From contig CM070900.1 of assembly GCA_036417435.1 (NCBI GenBank), forward strand, positions 170,676,815 through 170,740,814: DNA of 64,000 nucleotides. The letters are read 5' to 3'. A program made the position numbers and the translations under genes. Position 1 is the stretch's first letter. The number at the start of each line of letters is the position of its first letter. Below the pieces are notes generated by a model, which was not told the origin of the DNA, searched no databases, and was given only the letters and a program-made list of their open reading frames with translations. Shown piece after piece: positions 12,098-23,362 of this stretch. The stretch comes from Inia geoffrensis (Eukaryota; Chordata; Mammalia; Artiodactyla; Iniidae).

Positions 12098-15000
12098 GAC
12101 TCAGAGGAGCGTGACTAGACTGTGGTCCAGGAGAGACTGCTTGTAAACACCTGCATACGGAAAGTTTTCTGTTGCATCTCAAGAAGAAAAATCTTACTTT
12201 TATAATTTTCTCTCAAAAAATGAGATTATCTATTTCAACATTTAACAGAATCATGTAATTATGTGGATTTGATCCTATATATCCTAGTTATCATTGTTCC
12301 TCTCATATTCTAATGGGATATAAAATTCGTTGAGGAAGAGATTTATCCCGTTTTATAGTTATCTGAGATTATTTATACTATTCATTTTTATGCCTTGTTA
12401 GTCAATCCCCACTGATGGATAACAATCCTGAGTTATTGAATAATCATTCTATTATGTGCACATTACTTTTTTTTATTGTATTTTATCTGATTAATTTGCT
12501 AAAGGTCATGGTTTGTGCCATTACTAACAAAAAACTGGCTGAATATAGGACCTTGATAAATACGTTAAATTATTAAAGAGAAATTAAATCATCTACATTT
12601 GCCAAAATATTTAGAAGACTATAATTTGCCTCCTTTCCTTAATACAGAAAGACTTCTGAAGTCAAAACTGGCCTATGACCATTCCTAAAAACAAAATAAA
12701 GCAAATCAAACACAAATCAACAACAAAAAATTCCCTCTTATGTTTCCATTTAGTTCCAGGGTTCTATGGCAGGGGAGATTAATGACACAATTCTATTATC
12801 CTAGGGAAACTGAAACAACACTGAATTACTGGGGCAATTGTCAGCTGTTCTTCTAAGCGAAGAAAATCTCCTGCTTCACCTCCCTCTAATAGTTCTTTCC
12901 CAGAAATAGAGTTTTCAGAAAATAGCTTCAGAAATCCATGCATCCTGAGTGTTCCTCTGTGACCATTTTAACCTCTTCTTTCCTCTGGTGATTAACGTTG
13001 AGCATTGAACACATAAAGGGCCACATGCTGGTGGCCCTTTTCCTGACTTCACCCTCACATGTTCAATATTTCCAAATTAAATATACTTTCAGTTCAATGA
13101 AAAGTAGAAAAGGAATTATACTAAAATCAACTCACTGTATGGTTCACACTTTAAACAAGGCTTGAAATGACTTTTCAACCCTGGCTACTCTTAGAGGGAA
13201 AGAAATCCAAAATGCAGCTATACACATTGGTCCCATTACTTTAGAAGACACAGCTAGTGAAAGTCTTTTAACAGGCAGGGATGTATTTATATTCGAATAG
13301 TCCCATGAGTCCCATATTAGACAGAACTGAATCTGGCAAAAGGAATATTTGTCATGTCTGAAATAACATAAAAACGATCATACACCCAGTAAAACACATT
13401 CTACCTAACTGGATGATATTTTTTTTTCATGAGAGATAAGCAAAGTAGGGCATTTGAGTTCTTGTATTACAATTCCTGCTGGGGTCAAGATGACGCTACT
13501 CTTCCCCTTTTCCTTTACTTCATTGTCCTTACTTTCTTGCACTTTCTCCAGCATTTCTTCTGACTTACTCATGCTCGTCCTAGGTCTGAGCCACACAAAT
13601 TGCTCATAGACAAAGATGACGCTAAGGGAGAAAGACACTCCTCATCTGGGGGGTGGTGCGTGTGCACACCATGTGTGCATGCACAAGTCAAGTAAAAGTG
13701 CTTAGTTTTGCTTTAATTTTGAGATTGAAAGTTATTCGCCTTTCCTTTCTTTCCTTCCAAATTGAACAACTGACATAAGTAGCCAAATGAAGAATAAACA
13801 GTATCTGAGTTAATATTGGTAAATTAGTAAGCTTGATAGCATAGTGGAATTTATCCCCAAAGCGAATATAGGGTTTCTTTACTTTCCAGACTTAAATTTA
13901 GATCTTGGAAGACACTGGAGGGAAAGACATTGACGCAACTAATTTTATGGATGCCTGTGGTTTGTCTCATAAACCCATGTGTCAGCAGCAAAGAAAGCAT
14001 CAGAAGAAGATAATAAATAGGCCTAAATGTCCATGTGAATCCACTGGTTCTATCCTTTAATTTGCCTGGCTCTCTTTTTTCCTGGGTACTCAGAATTATA
14101 AGGGTAAGTAGAATCAAGTTTCCTTCCTCGCAATATTTTAAGGAGATTGAATTATCCTAATAATTTCTTATTTTATGGACTATATTTTAAAGGATGCCAT
14201 AATGACTGTACTTGTTAAATGTATCCTAAAATATACAGAAGATAATTTTTAATTAACAATTTCAAAAAGAATAACAATAAAATGGATGAAAGACTATACT
14301 ATGTAATACGAAGAGCGTTAAGTAGAGAAATCTTATCATTTTCAAATATACCTAAATGGGAACAACATTAAGTTTACAGACAGAAAACATATGGAAGATT
14401 TTCATGTTAAAGTATTAGAACCAGTTGGAAAACATACTGTAGAATATAACATTTTTGGAAATGTTTTTGCTTAGGAACCACTTGCCTTATAAACATAGTA
14501 CTCTATCCCTGGGTCCAGTTCTAATCACACATTATGTTTTATTATTATTTATTATTATTCACTTATTATTCCCTTGAGGTTGTAATCAAGGGAAGCAAAA
14601 CACTTCTTACACCTAAGTATAATTTGCCTACTTGTTAGTTTTTAAAATCAGCATATGGTTTTTAGTTAGTTTGAAAATGCATTTTTATAACTTAAACTTT
14701 CCATTGTATTTTCAAAGTAGTAATTTCACTATAAAAGCTGCAGGAATTCAAGATATTAATTGTTATCTAATTCAATCTTCCATCAAATGAAGGAATCATT
14801 TATTCAACTTTTGAGATGTATTATTTCCCTTTAGCCTCTTATTCTCACCTTGGTACCCTCTATCATTTCATAAGCATCAATCGCATGGATGGCTTAATAG
14901 GTTTATGCTGTCATGACACATACTGTTCCACTTAGATTCTTTCTGTTTTATTTTTCCATCAGAAATGCTATGCCCTTTCATTGCATCTAGTCATGAAAAG

Positions 15001-15259
15001 TTAGGGTGATTTGTTTTGGCTTGTTTCCCCAGTAATACCAAACAGATGAAACTTTAAATTCATATTAGTTGTGTTTATTTTGCATATTGCATATTAGGGG
15101 ACTTTTAAAAGATATTAGTGTACTCTGCCATCTTCTTTAATATTTCTCCCTGATTTACTAGATATTTTCATCTTCCTTATTTATTACATAGTCTTTATTT
15201 TTCATTATTTTGAGATCTTTGTCCTCCTTTCCAAAATGTCTGCCTTTAATTCAAGTATT
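12098..15259. other. Unassigned DNA, 3.2 kb
   Basis: This is one of the longer stretches with no repeat I can name. It contains a perfect inverted repeat at 13015-13040 and two minus-strand open frames (13405-13638, 13851-14117) with no recognised domain. An (ATT)n run sits near 14540-14570. Confidence 0.4.
13015..13040. repeat. Perfect 10-bp inverted repeat, 6-nt loop
   Basis: AAAGGGCCAC, loop ATGCTG, GTGGCCCTTT. It is GC-rich relative to its surroundings. No T run suggests a pol III terminator, and a regulatory role is unproven. Confidence 0.75.
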
Positions 15260-15660
15260 TTTCCTTCCAGTTTTATTGAGATAAAATTGACATACAGCAC
15301 TGTATAAGTTTAAGGTAATAATAGCATTTAACAACATAATAGTTAGCCTTACATACTTCATGAAATTATCACAATAGGTTTAGTGAACATGCATCATCTC
15401 ATATAGTTATCACATTGAAGAAATAGAAAAAACAATGTTTTTCCTTGGGATGAGAACTCAGGGTTTACTCTCAGCTTTCATATATAATATACAGCAATGT
15501 TAGTTATATTTATCATGCTGTACATTACATCCCTAGTACTTATTTATAACCGGCAGTTTGTATTTTCTGACTCCATCCAATTCCCTACCCCTCACTCCTC
15601 ACCTCTGGTAACCACAAATTCGATGTCTTTCTATGAGTTTGTCTGGCTGTGACTATATCC
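15260..15660 (-). mobile_element. Old L1 3' UTR fragment
   Basis: Minus orientation with characteristic words: agttttattgagataaaattgacatac, catgctgtacattacatccc, aactccatccaattccc-like text and acctctggtaaccac. The left (3') end carries the attgagataaaattgacata motif usual for L1M tails. Confidence 0.8.
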
Positions 15661-16024
15661 GAACTGAGGAATGAAGGCCATGTACTCTTGAGGGGTCTAT
15701 AATGAGCCTTTTCTCTCCTAAAAGAAGGTAGGGGTTCAAAGCTCTAAATATCTTGATGATTTAAAGTCTTTTCTAGATGAAGTAATGGTTTCTTTGATAA
15801 ACCTGCAAAACTTAATACACTTCTAATCCATTTGTTTCTGTCACCTGAAATTATTTTCTGGACACAAATGTCAAGCATATTTTACTTCCCTACTTTCTGA
15901 CCCCACGACTCTCTCTTACCGTCCTGAATAAACACAAGCAGCTATCTGGGAAAAAAAAAAGATGGGAGGACCATTAAAATGGTATTTCCCTCAGGTTACT
16001 TTATTAAATCAAGATTATTTTACT

Positions 16025-16256
16025 GGGCTTCCCTGGTGGTGCAGTGGTTGAGAGTCCGCCTGCCGATGCAGGGGACACGGGTTCGTGACCCAGTCCGGGA
16101 AGACCCCACATGTCGCGGAGCGGCTGGGCCCGTGAGCCATGGCCGCTGAGCCTGCGCGTCCGGAGCCTGTGCTCCGCAACGGGAGAGGCCACAACAGTGA
16201 GAGGCCCACGTACCGCAGTAAGAAAACAAAAACAAAAATCAAAACAAAACAAAAAA
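16025..16256 (+). mobile_element. CHR-2-type SINE
   Basis: Complete from gggcttccctggtggtgcag to gcccacgtaccgc, followed by a degenerate (AAAAC)n tail. A 9-bp duplication ATTATTTTA is at 16014-16022 and 16258-16266. Confidence 0.93.
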
Positions 16257-16266
16257 TATTATTTTA

Positions 16267-17210
16267 TTTGCCCTTTTTCCATAAAACTTCTATAAAATTC
16301 TATTTCAGAAACATTCTTCCTCATTCTTGGGAAGCCTTGAATTTCTAGAGTATCCTTCTCATATCTTCAAAAAAAACTGCCAATGGCTTCAAACACATAC
16401 TATGATCTTCCCTAGTACTCTAAGTCTTGTAAGCATGAAATCTGCAGGTGGCTTTCATATTTTCAGTCTGTTACATCTGTTGCCTTGCTGCTCTTCTTGT
16501 GGTTGTTACCTTGCTGCTTGAACATGAGAAATAATGCTTTGAGATATAATTTAAGTTTTTAATAGTACAACATCCCACCTCTGTATCAATTTATTTACTG
16601 ATCAGAATAGACTAGACTTTCCTATGATAATAAATTGCCAAGTCCCAGTGTCTTAATTCATTAAAGTTTTATTTATTGACCACCCCTTGTTGACCATGTA
16701 TTGACCACCTCATTAAAGAGAGAGCTGCTCTCTCTTTAATGATGATTTTGTAGCTTCCTCGTTTTTATAGCTGTGCCATCAAATGCAGTGCTTCCAAGGA
16801 ACCATGGAAAGAGAAAAGGACCAGAAGTAGCATATATTTAATTTCCCAGAAACTAGTTGCATGGCTTCTAAACTGACTTTAGGGGAGGCTTGGGAATATG
16901 ATTTTCCTGCATTCCCAAGAGGAGAATGTTGTGATGAATTATCTGCCATACCTTACTGTTACAGTTAATTAGCATTGGATGATCAAAATAATTTTTGTCC
17001 CCTTTTCTGCTTTAACCTAAGCTAAGAAAAAAAAAAAATCCTGTGTGATTTTCTAAACTCTCTGGTAGTCACTATTCATCCATATATGAGTATATGAGTT
17101 TCATATTATTGAAGTAAATTATTGAAACATGTCAATATCCCTAGACTAACTGCCCATATTCCCTAACTCAACATTCTTTTAAATGTGTTTTTTTGTTTTT
17201 TTATGTAATA
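16267..17210. other. Unassigned DNA with one strong hairpin
   Basis: No gene or repeat family recognised. It holds a perfect palindrome at 16711-16741 and repeated ttgacca words at 16676-16707. Confidence 0.4.
16711..16741. repeat. Perfect 14-bp stem hairpin, 3-nt loop
   Basis: CATTAAAGAGAGAG, loop CTG, CTCTCTCTTTAATG, without mismatch. It is much too short for a microRNA precursor. It may instead be a fold-back mutation product or a cruciform-prone site. Confidence 0.85.
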
Positions 17211-17221
17211 CTTCACTGTCT

Positions 17222-17450
17222 TTATTTTATTTTTTTGAATTTAATGTTATTTATTTTTTTATACAGCAGGTTATTATTAGTCATCCATTTTATACACGTC
17301 AGTGTATACATGTCAATCCCAATCTCCCAATTCATCCCCCCACCCCCCCCCACCACCACCACTTTGCCCCCTTGGTGTCCACACCTTTGTTCTCTACATC
17401 TGTGTCTCAATTTCTATCCTGCAAACCGGTTCATCTGTACCACTTTTCTA
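17222..17450 (-). mobile_element. L1 3' UTR with G-rich tract
   Basis: This is the 3' UTR of the antisense L1. On the element's sense strand it carries a purine block with successive GGTGG and long G runs (17335-17362), then an A-rich tail with AATAAA-type repeats at 17222-17235. L1 3' UTRs typically hold such a G-rich polypurine tract. Confidence 0.85.
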
Positions 17451-20400
17451 GGTTCCACATACGTGCGTTAATATACGATATTTGTTTTCCTCTTTCTGAC
17501 TTACTTCACTCTGTATGACAGTCTCTAGATCCATCCACATCTCAACATATGACACAATTTTGTTCCTTTTTATGGCTGAGTAATATCCATTATATATACG
17601 TACTACATCTTTATCCATTCATCTGCCGATGGGCATTTAGGTTGCTTCCATGACCTGGCTATTGTAAATAGTGCTGCAATGAACACTGGTGTGTATGTGT
17701 TTTTGAATTACGGTTTTCTCTGGGTATATGCCCAGTAGTGGGATTGCTGGATCATATGGTAATTCTATTTTTAGACTTTTAGACTGGGCTTTGTATCTTG
17801 TTCCATTCACTTATATTTATGTTTTTGTGCCAGTACCATATTGTCTTGATTATTGTAGCTACGTAGGACACTCTGAAGTCAGGGAGTATGATTCCTCCAG
17901 CTCCGTTCTTTGCCCTCAAGACTGCTTTGGCTATTCGGTGTCTTCTGTGTCTCCATACAAATTTTAAGATCTTTTATTCTAGTTCCATAAAAAATGCCAA
18001 TGGTAATTTGATAGGGATTGCACTGAATCTGTAGATTGCTTTGGGTAGTATAGTCATTTTCACAATATTGATTCTTCCAATCCAAGAACATGGTATATCT
18101 CTCCATCTGTTGGTATCACCTTTAATTTCTTTCATCAGTGTCTTATAGTTTTCTGCATACAGGTCTTTTGTCTTCCTAGGCAGGTTTATTCCTAGGTATT
18201 TTATTCTTTTTGTTGGAATGGTAAATAGGAGTGTTTCCTTAATTTCTCTTTCAGGTTTTTCATCATTAGTGTATAGGAATGCAAAAGATTTCTGTGCATT
18301 AATTTTGTATCCTGCTACTTTACCAAATTCACTGATTAGTTCTAGTAGTTTTCTGGTGGCATCTTTAGGATTCTCTATGTATAGTATCATGTCATCTGTA
18401 AAAACAGTGACAGTTTTACTTCTTGTTTTCCAATTTGTATTCCTTTTATTTCTTTTTCTACTCTGATTGCCATGGCTAGGACTTGATAAACTGTGTTGAA
18501 TAATAGTGGTGAGAGTGGACATCCTTGTCTTGTTCCTTATCTTAGAGGAAATGCTTTCAGTTTTTCACGATTGAGAATGATGTTTGCTGTGGGTTTGTCA
18601 CATATTGTCTTTATTATGTTGAGCTGGGTTCCCTCTAGGCTCACTTTCGAGAGTTTTTATTAATGGGTGATGAATTTTGTCAAAAGCTTTTTCTGCATCT
18701 ATTGAGATGATGATATGGTTTTTATTCTTCAATTTGTTAATATGGTGTATCACATTGATTTGGGTATATTGAAGAATCCTTGCATCCGTGGGATAAATCC
18801 CACTTGATCGTGGTGTATGATCCTTTTAATGTGTTGTTGGACTCTGTTTGCTAGTATTTTTTTGAGGATTTTTGCATCTATATTCATCAGTGATATTGGT
18901 CTATAATTTTCTTTTTTTGTAGTATCTTTGTCTGGCTTGGGTATCAGGGTGATGGTGGCCTCACAGAATGAGTTTGGGAGTGTTCCTTCCTCTGCAGTTT
19001 TTTGGAAGAGTTTGAGAAGGATATGTGTTAGCTCTTCTCTAAATGTTTGATAGAATTCACCTGTGAAGCCATCTGGTCCTGGACTTTTGTTTGTTGGAAG
19101 ATTTTTAATCACAATTTCAATTTCATTACTTGTGATTGGTCTGCTCATATTTTCTATTTCTTCCTGGTTCAGTCTTGGGAGGTTATATCTTTCTAAGAAT
19201 TTGTCCATTTCTTCCAGGTTGTCCATTTTATTGGCATAGAGTTCCTTGTAGTAGTCTCTTAGGATGCTTTGTATTTCTGTACTATCTGTTGTAACTTCTT
19301 TTTCATTTCTAATTTTACTGATTTGAGTCTTCTCTCTCTTTTTCTTGAGACTGGCTAATGGTTTATCAATTTTGTTTATCTTCTCAAAGAACCAGCTTTT
19401 GTTTTATTGGTCTTGGCTATTGTTTTCTTTGTTTCTATTTCATTTATTTCTGCTCTGATCTTTATGTTTTTTTCCTTCTGCTAACTTTGGGTTTTGTTTG
19501 TTCTTCTTTTCCTTTAGGTGTAAGGTTAGATTGTTTATTTGAGACTTTTCTTGTTCCTTGAGGTAGGCTTATATAGCTATAAACTTCCCTCTTAGAACTG
19601 CTTTTGCTGCATCCCATCGGTTTTGGATCGTCGTGTTTTCACTGTCATTTGTCTCTAGGTATTTTTTGATCTCCTCTCTGATTTCTTCAGTGATCGTTTG
19701 GTTATTTAGTAACATATTGTTTAGCCTCCATGTGTTTGTATTTTTTACGTTTTTTTCCCTGTAATTGATTTCTAATCTCATAGCGTTGTGGTCAGAAAAG
19801 ATGCTTGACGTGATTTCAATATTCTTAAATTTACTGAGGCTTGATTTGTGACCCAAGATGTGATCTATCCTAGAGAATGTGCCGTGCACACTTGAGAAGA
19901 AAGTGTAATCTGCTGTTTTTGGATGGAATGTCCTATAAATATCAATTAAATCTCTCTGGTTTATTGTGATTTAAAGCTTGTGTTTCCTTATTAATTTTCT
20001 GTTTGGATGATCTGTCCATTGGTGTAAGTGAGGTGTTAAAAGTCCCCATTATTGTGTCACTGTCGAGTTCCTCTTTTACAGCTGTTAGCAGTTGCCTTAC
20101 ATATTGAGGTGCTCCTGTGTTGGGTTCATATATATTTATAATTGTTATATCTTCTTCTTGGATAGATCCCTTGATCATTATGTAGTGTCCTTCCTTGTCT
20201 CTTATAATAGTCTTTGTTTTAAAGTCTATTTCACCTGATATGAGTATTGCTACTCCAGCTTTCTTTTGATTTCCATTTGCATGTAATATCTTTTTCCATT
20301 CCCTCACTTTCAGTCTGTATGTATCCCTACGTCTGAAGTGGGTCTCTGTAGACAGCATATATATGGGTCTTGTTTTTGTAACCATTCAGCAAGCCTGTGT

Positions 20401-20468
20401 CTTTTGGTTGGAGCACTTAATCCATTGACTTTTAAGGTAATTATCGATACGTGCATTCCTATTACCAT
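17450..20468 (-). pseudogene. L1 ORF2 relic: endonuclease and reverse transcriptase
   Basis: ORF2 of L1 encodes an apurinic-type endonuclease followed by a reverse transcriptase, which nick the target and copy L1 RNA there. The relic starts near 20468, with the N-terminal VNGLSAP-like motif at about 20420-20435. A frameshift then moves the ETH box into another frame (open from 20385). SRIDHI and SDHNAM endonuclease boxes are seen at 19889-19569. The reverse transcriptase shows [19 protein letters not shown] and NYRPISLMN (19226-18750), then the catalytic box as FTDD (18391-18402). Downstream, KYLGINL and GRINIVKM motifs run to 17974. After about 17780 the frame jumps to sequence close to the ORF2 end, so roughly 0.8-0.9 kb seems to be missing. 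At least four breaks separate the open segments. It is clearly non-functional. Confidence 0.93.
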
Positions 20469-20527
20469 TTTCTTAATGGGTTTTGGGTTTGTTTTTGTAG
20501 GTCCTTTTCTTCTCTTGTGTTTTCCAC

Positions 20528-21427
20528 TTAGAGAAGTTCCTTTAGCATTTGTTGCAGAGCTGGTTTGGTGGTGCTGAATTCTCTTAGCTTTTGCTTGTCT
20601 GTAAAGCTTTTGATTTCTCCAACGAATCTGAATGAGATCCGTGCTGGGCAGAGTAATCTTTGTTGTAGGTTCTTCTGTTTCATCACTTTAAGTATACCAT
20701 GCCACTCCCTTCTGGCTTGTAGAGTTTATGCTGAGAAATCAGCTGTTACCCTTATGGGAGTCCCCTTGTATGTTATTTGTCATTTTTCCCTTGCTGCTTT
20801 CAGTAATTCTTCTTTGTCTTTAATTTTTGCCAATTTGATTACTATGTGTCTCGGCGTTTTTCCTTGGGTTTATCCTGTATGGGACTCTCTGTGCTTCCTG
20901 GACTTGGGAGGCTATTTCCTTTCCCATGTTAGGGAAATTTTGGACTATAATCTCTTCAAATATTTTCTCGGGTCCTTTCTCTCTTCTCCTTCTGGGACCC
21001 CTATAATGCGAATGTTGTTGTGTTTAATGTTGTCCCAGAGGTCTCTTAGGCTGTCTTCATTTCTTTTCATTCATTTTTCTTTATTCTGTTCTGCAGCCGT
21101 GAACTCTACCATTCTGTCTTCCACATCACTTATCCCTTCTTCTGCCTCAGTTATTCTGCTATTGATTCCTTCCAGTGTAGTTTTCATTTCAATGATTGTA
21201 TTGTCCATCTCTGTTTGTTTATTCTTTAATTCTTCTAGGTCTTTGTTAAACATTTCTTGCATCTTCTCGATCTTTGCCTCCGTTCTTTTTCCAAGGTCCT
21301 GGATCATCTTCACTATCATTATTCTGACTTCTTTTTCTGGAAGGTTGCGTATCTCCACTTCATTTAGTTGTTTTTTTGGGGTTTTATCTTGTTCCTTCAT
21401 CTGGTACACAGCCCTCTGCCTTTTCAT
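20528..21427 (-). pseudogene. L1 ORF1 relic (RNA-binding chaperone)
   Basis: ORF1p is a trimeric, coiled-coil RNA-binding protein that packages L1 RNA. The start codon at 21427 opens MKRQRAVYQ. The first 118 residues are rich in E, K, I and M in heptad-like spacing (KIEKMQEM, MDNTIIEMKTTLEGI), the expected coiled coil. The frame then breaks at 21071-21073. The RRM/C-terminal part follows in another frame with further stops, one in gcaagggaaaaatgacaa (a CGA to TGA type change) and one in tcagcataaactc. The expected ORF1 end is TAA at 20528-20530, 60 bp before ORF2, as in typical L1. Confidence 0.88.
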
Positions 21428-22325
21428 CTTGTCTATCTTTCTATGAATGCGGTTTTTGTTCCACAGGCTGCAGGACTGTAGTTCTTCTTGCTTCTGCTCT
21501 CTGCCCTCTGGTGGATGAGGCTATCTAGGAGGCTTCTGCAAATTTCCTGATGGGAGGGACTGGTGGTGGGTAGGGCTGGCTGTTGCTCTGGTGGGCAGAG
21601 CTCAGTAAAACTTTAATCTGCTTGCCTGCTGATGGGCGGGGCTGGGCTCCCTGTTGGTTTTTGGCCTGAGGAGACCCAACACTGGAGCCTACCCAGGCTC
21701 TTTGGTGGGCCTAATGGCAGACTCTGCGAGGGCTCACGCCAAGGAGTACTTCCCAGAACTTCTGCTGCCAGTGTCCTTGTTCTCATGGTGAGACAGAGCC
21801 ACCCCCACCTCTGCAGGAGGCCCCCCAACACTAGCAGGTAGGTCTGGTTCAGTCTCTATGGGGTCACTGCTCCTTCCCCTGGGTCCCGACGCACACACTA
21901 CTTTGTGTGTGCCCTCCAAGAGTGGAGTCTCTGTTTCCCCCAGTCCTGTTGAAATCCTGCAATCAAATCCCACTAGCCTTCAAAGTCTGATTTTCTAGGA
22001 ATCCCTCCTCCCGTTGCCAGACCCCCAGGTTGGGAAGCCTGACGTGGGGCTCAGAACCTTCACTCCAGTGGGTGGACTTCTGTGGTATAATCGTTCTCCA
22101 GTTTGTGAGTCACCCACCCAGCAGTTATGGGATTTGATTTTATTGTGATTGCGCTCCTCCTACTGTCTCACTGTGGCTTCTCCTTTTTCTTTGGATGTGG
22201 GGTATCTTTTTCGGTGAATTCCAGTGTCTTCCTGTTGATGATTTTTCGGCAGTTAGTTGTAATTCCAGTGTTCTCTCATGAGGGAGTGAGAGCATGAGCT
22301 TCTTCTCTGCCATCTTGAACCAACC
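21428..22325 (-). promoter_or_regulatory. L1 5' UTR (relic internal promoter region)
   Basis: About 900 bp of GC-richer sequence precedes ORF1. On the sense strand it begins with ggttggttcaagatggcaga and runs through accccacatccaaagaaa and aggggaaggagcagtg. Presence of the aagatggc start motif suggests that the 5' end is essentially complete. L1 5' UTRs carry an internal pol II promoter; activity of this copy is unknown and unlikely. Confidence 0.8.
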
Positions 22326-23362
22326 TTCCTGTGTGTGAGTTTTTATATTTCCCTACTTTCTTTCCCTTGGTATCTCATTCACATCCCTGTTTCTACCTTC
22401 CACTGCTGTTGGAAGAGTAGGCAGGATCAATCATGGATTTCACGTCAAGAAGAATGCATATTGTAGAAAATACATATGAAATATAGGGTAAAACAAAAAA
22501 TGAAGATAAGAATTACATCCTTTATTTATCTATTTAGTCAAGCTTACACATTTTTTACCTCCATTGTGACAAGTTACAGGTGTAACTGTATTATTCTGCT
22601 GTTCATCCATAACAAAAGCCACAGAATTTATCCAATTTTACTCTTACCAGATATTTTCAAAAGCATTTGTATAGGTCATAGGGGCCTAATGCAGTGATAT
22701 TCTGTCTTTAAAACTTGACCCAGCTGGTTGAAAATGTGCATTTTCTAACTAATTAAGCCTGGCCAGTTCAGAAGTGTGGTCACTTTAATTAGATGTCTGA
22801 GATAATGACCTTCTCTTCTCATTGTTAGCTCTGAGATATTCCATTACTTGCATGACTTGTTACCTAATTTTTAAAAATCTACTACATCTGCAGGAATTGC
22901 CACTTTCCTTTTTATCTTTGAGATTCTATCTGAAGATACTCACACATAAAGAACAACAGGTAAGATTCTTTAAAGGTCAACTGTGTATGTTTCTTAAAAC
23001 TTTATTCTACCTAAAATATCACTTCTCTAACAATCTCATCACATAAGGTGATGCATTAAACTTTAAAATTAGATTTATTTTTGTCATGGACTCAATGACA
23101 ACATCTTTATGCAAACATGTACTGTCTGTTGGGTGCCAAGGTGAGAAGAAAACATCATGTCCCTCTTAGAATCTAGACTATGTTGATTATTGTTGGCAAA
23201 TTAAAAGCAAAATCTCCTACTGATCTCCACAGAGGTAAAAGAGAAATAAAATTCCTTCATTATTGAATAAGCTTTAAACCAGGCTTTGATGTGAAATCAT
23301 AGGCAATCTGCTACAGAGACTGTAAAGTTAGAAAGACTTTTATATAGCCAAGTTGACACAAC
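22326..23362. other. Unassigned DNA
   Basis: A+T-rich sequence between the L1 and the LTR cluster. No exon or repeat family recognised. Confidence 0.4.

Larger units (their letters stand above)
17222..22325 (-). mobile_element. Near-complete L1 retrotransposon, inactive
   Basis: Read on the minus strand, this shows a 5' UTR (22325-21428), ORF1 (21427-20528), a gap of about 60 bp, ORF2 (20468 to about 17450) and a short 3' UTR. The tail contains AATAAA-like repeats. The length is 5.1 kb, short of a full L1, mainly because part of ORF2 is missing near 17775-17785. The layout and 5' UTR resemble cetartiodactyl L1. Numerous frameshifts and stops make it non-autonomous. I found no convincing target duplication at the two ends. 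Confidence 0.93.

Noticed and set aside
16711..16741. MicroRNA precursor
   Set aside because: The stem is 14 bp and the loop 3 nt, far shorter than a pre-miRNA hairpin.
17183..17518. 111-codon frame on +
   Set aside because: Antisense of the L1 3' UTR, with proline/histidine runs from the C-rich tract.
20565..21446. 293-codon open frame on +
   Set aside because: It lies antisense to L1 ORF1 and its 5' UTR boundary. The opposite strand carries the real, decayed coding sequence.
17040..22340. Target duplication for the 5.1-kb L1 (cttcactgtc versus cttcctgtgt)
   Set aside because: The match is too weak and short to claim a duplication.
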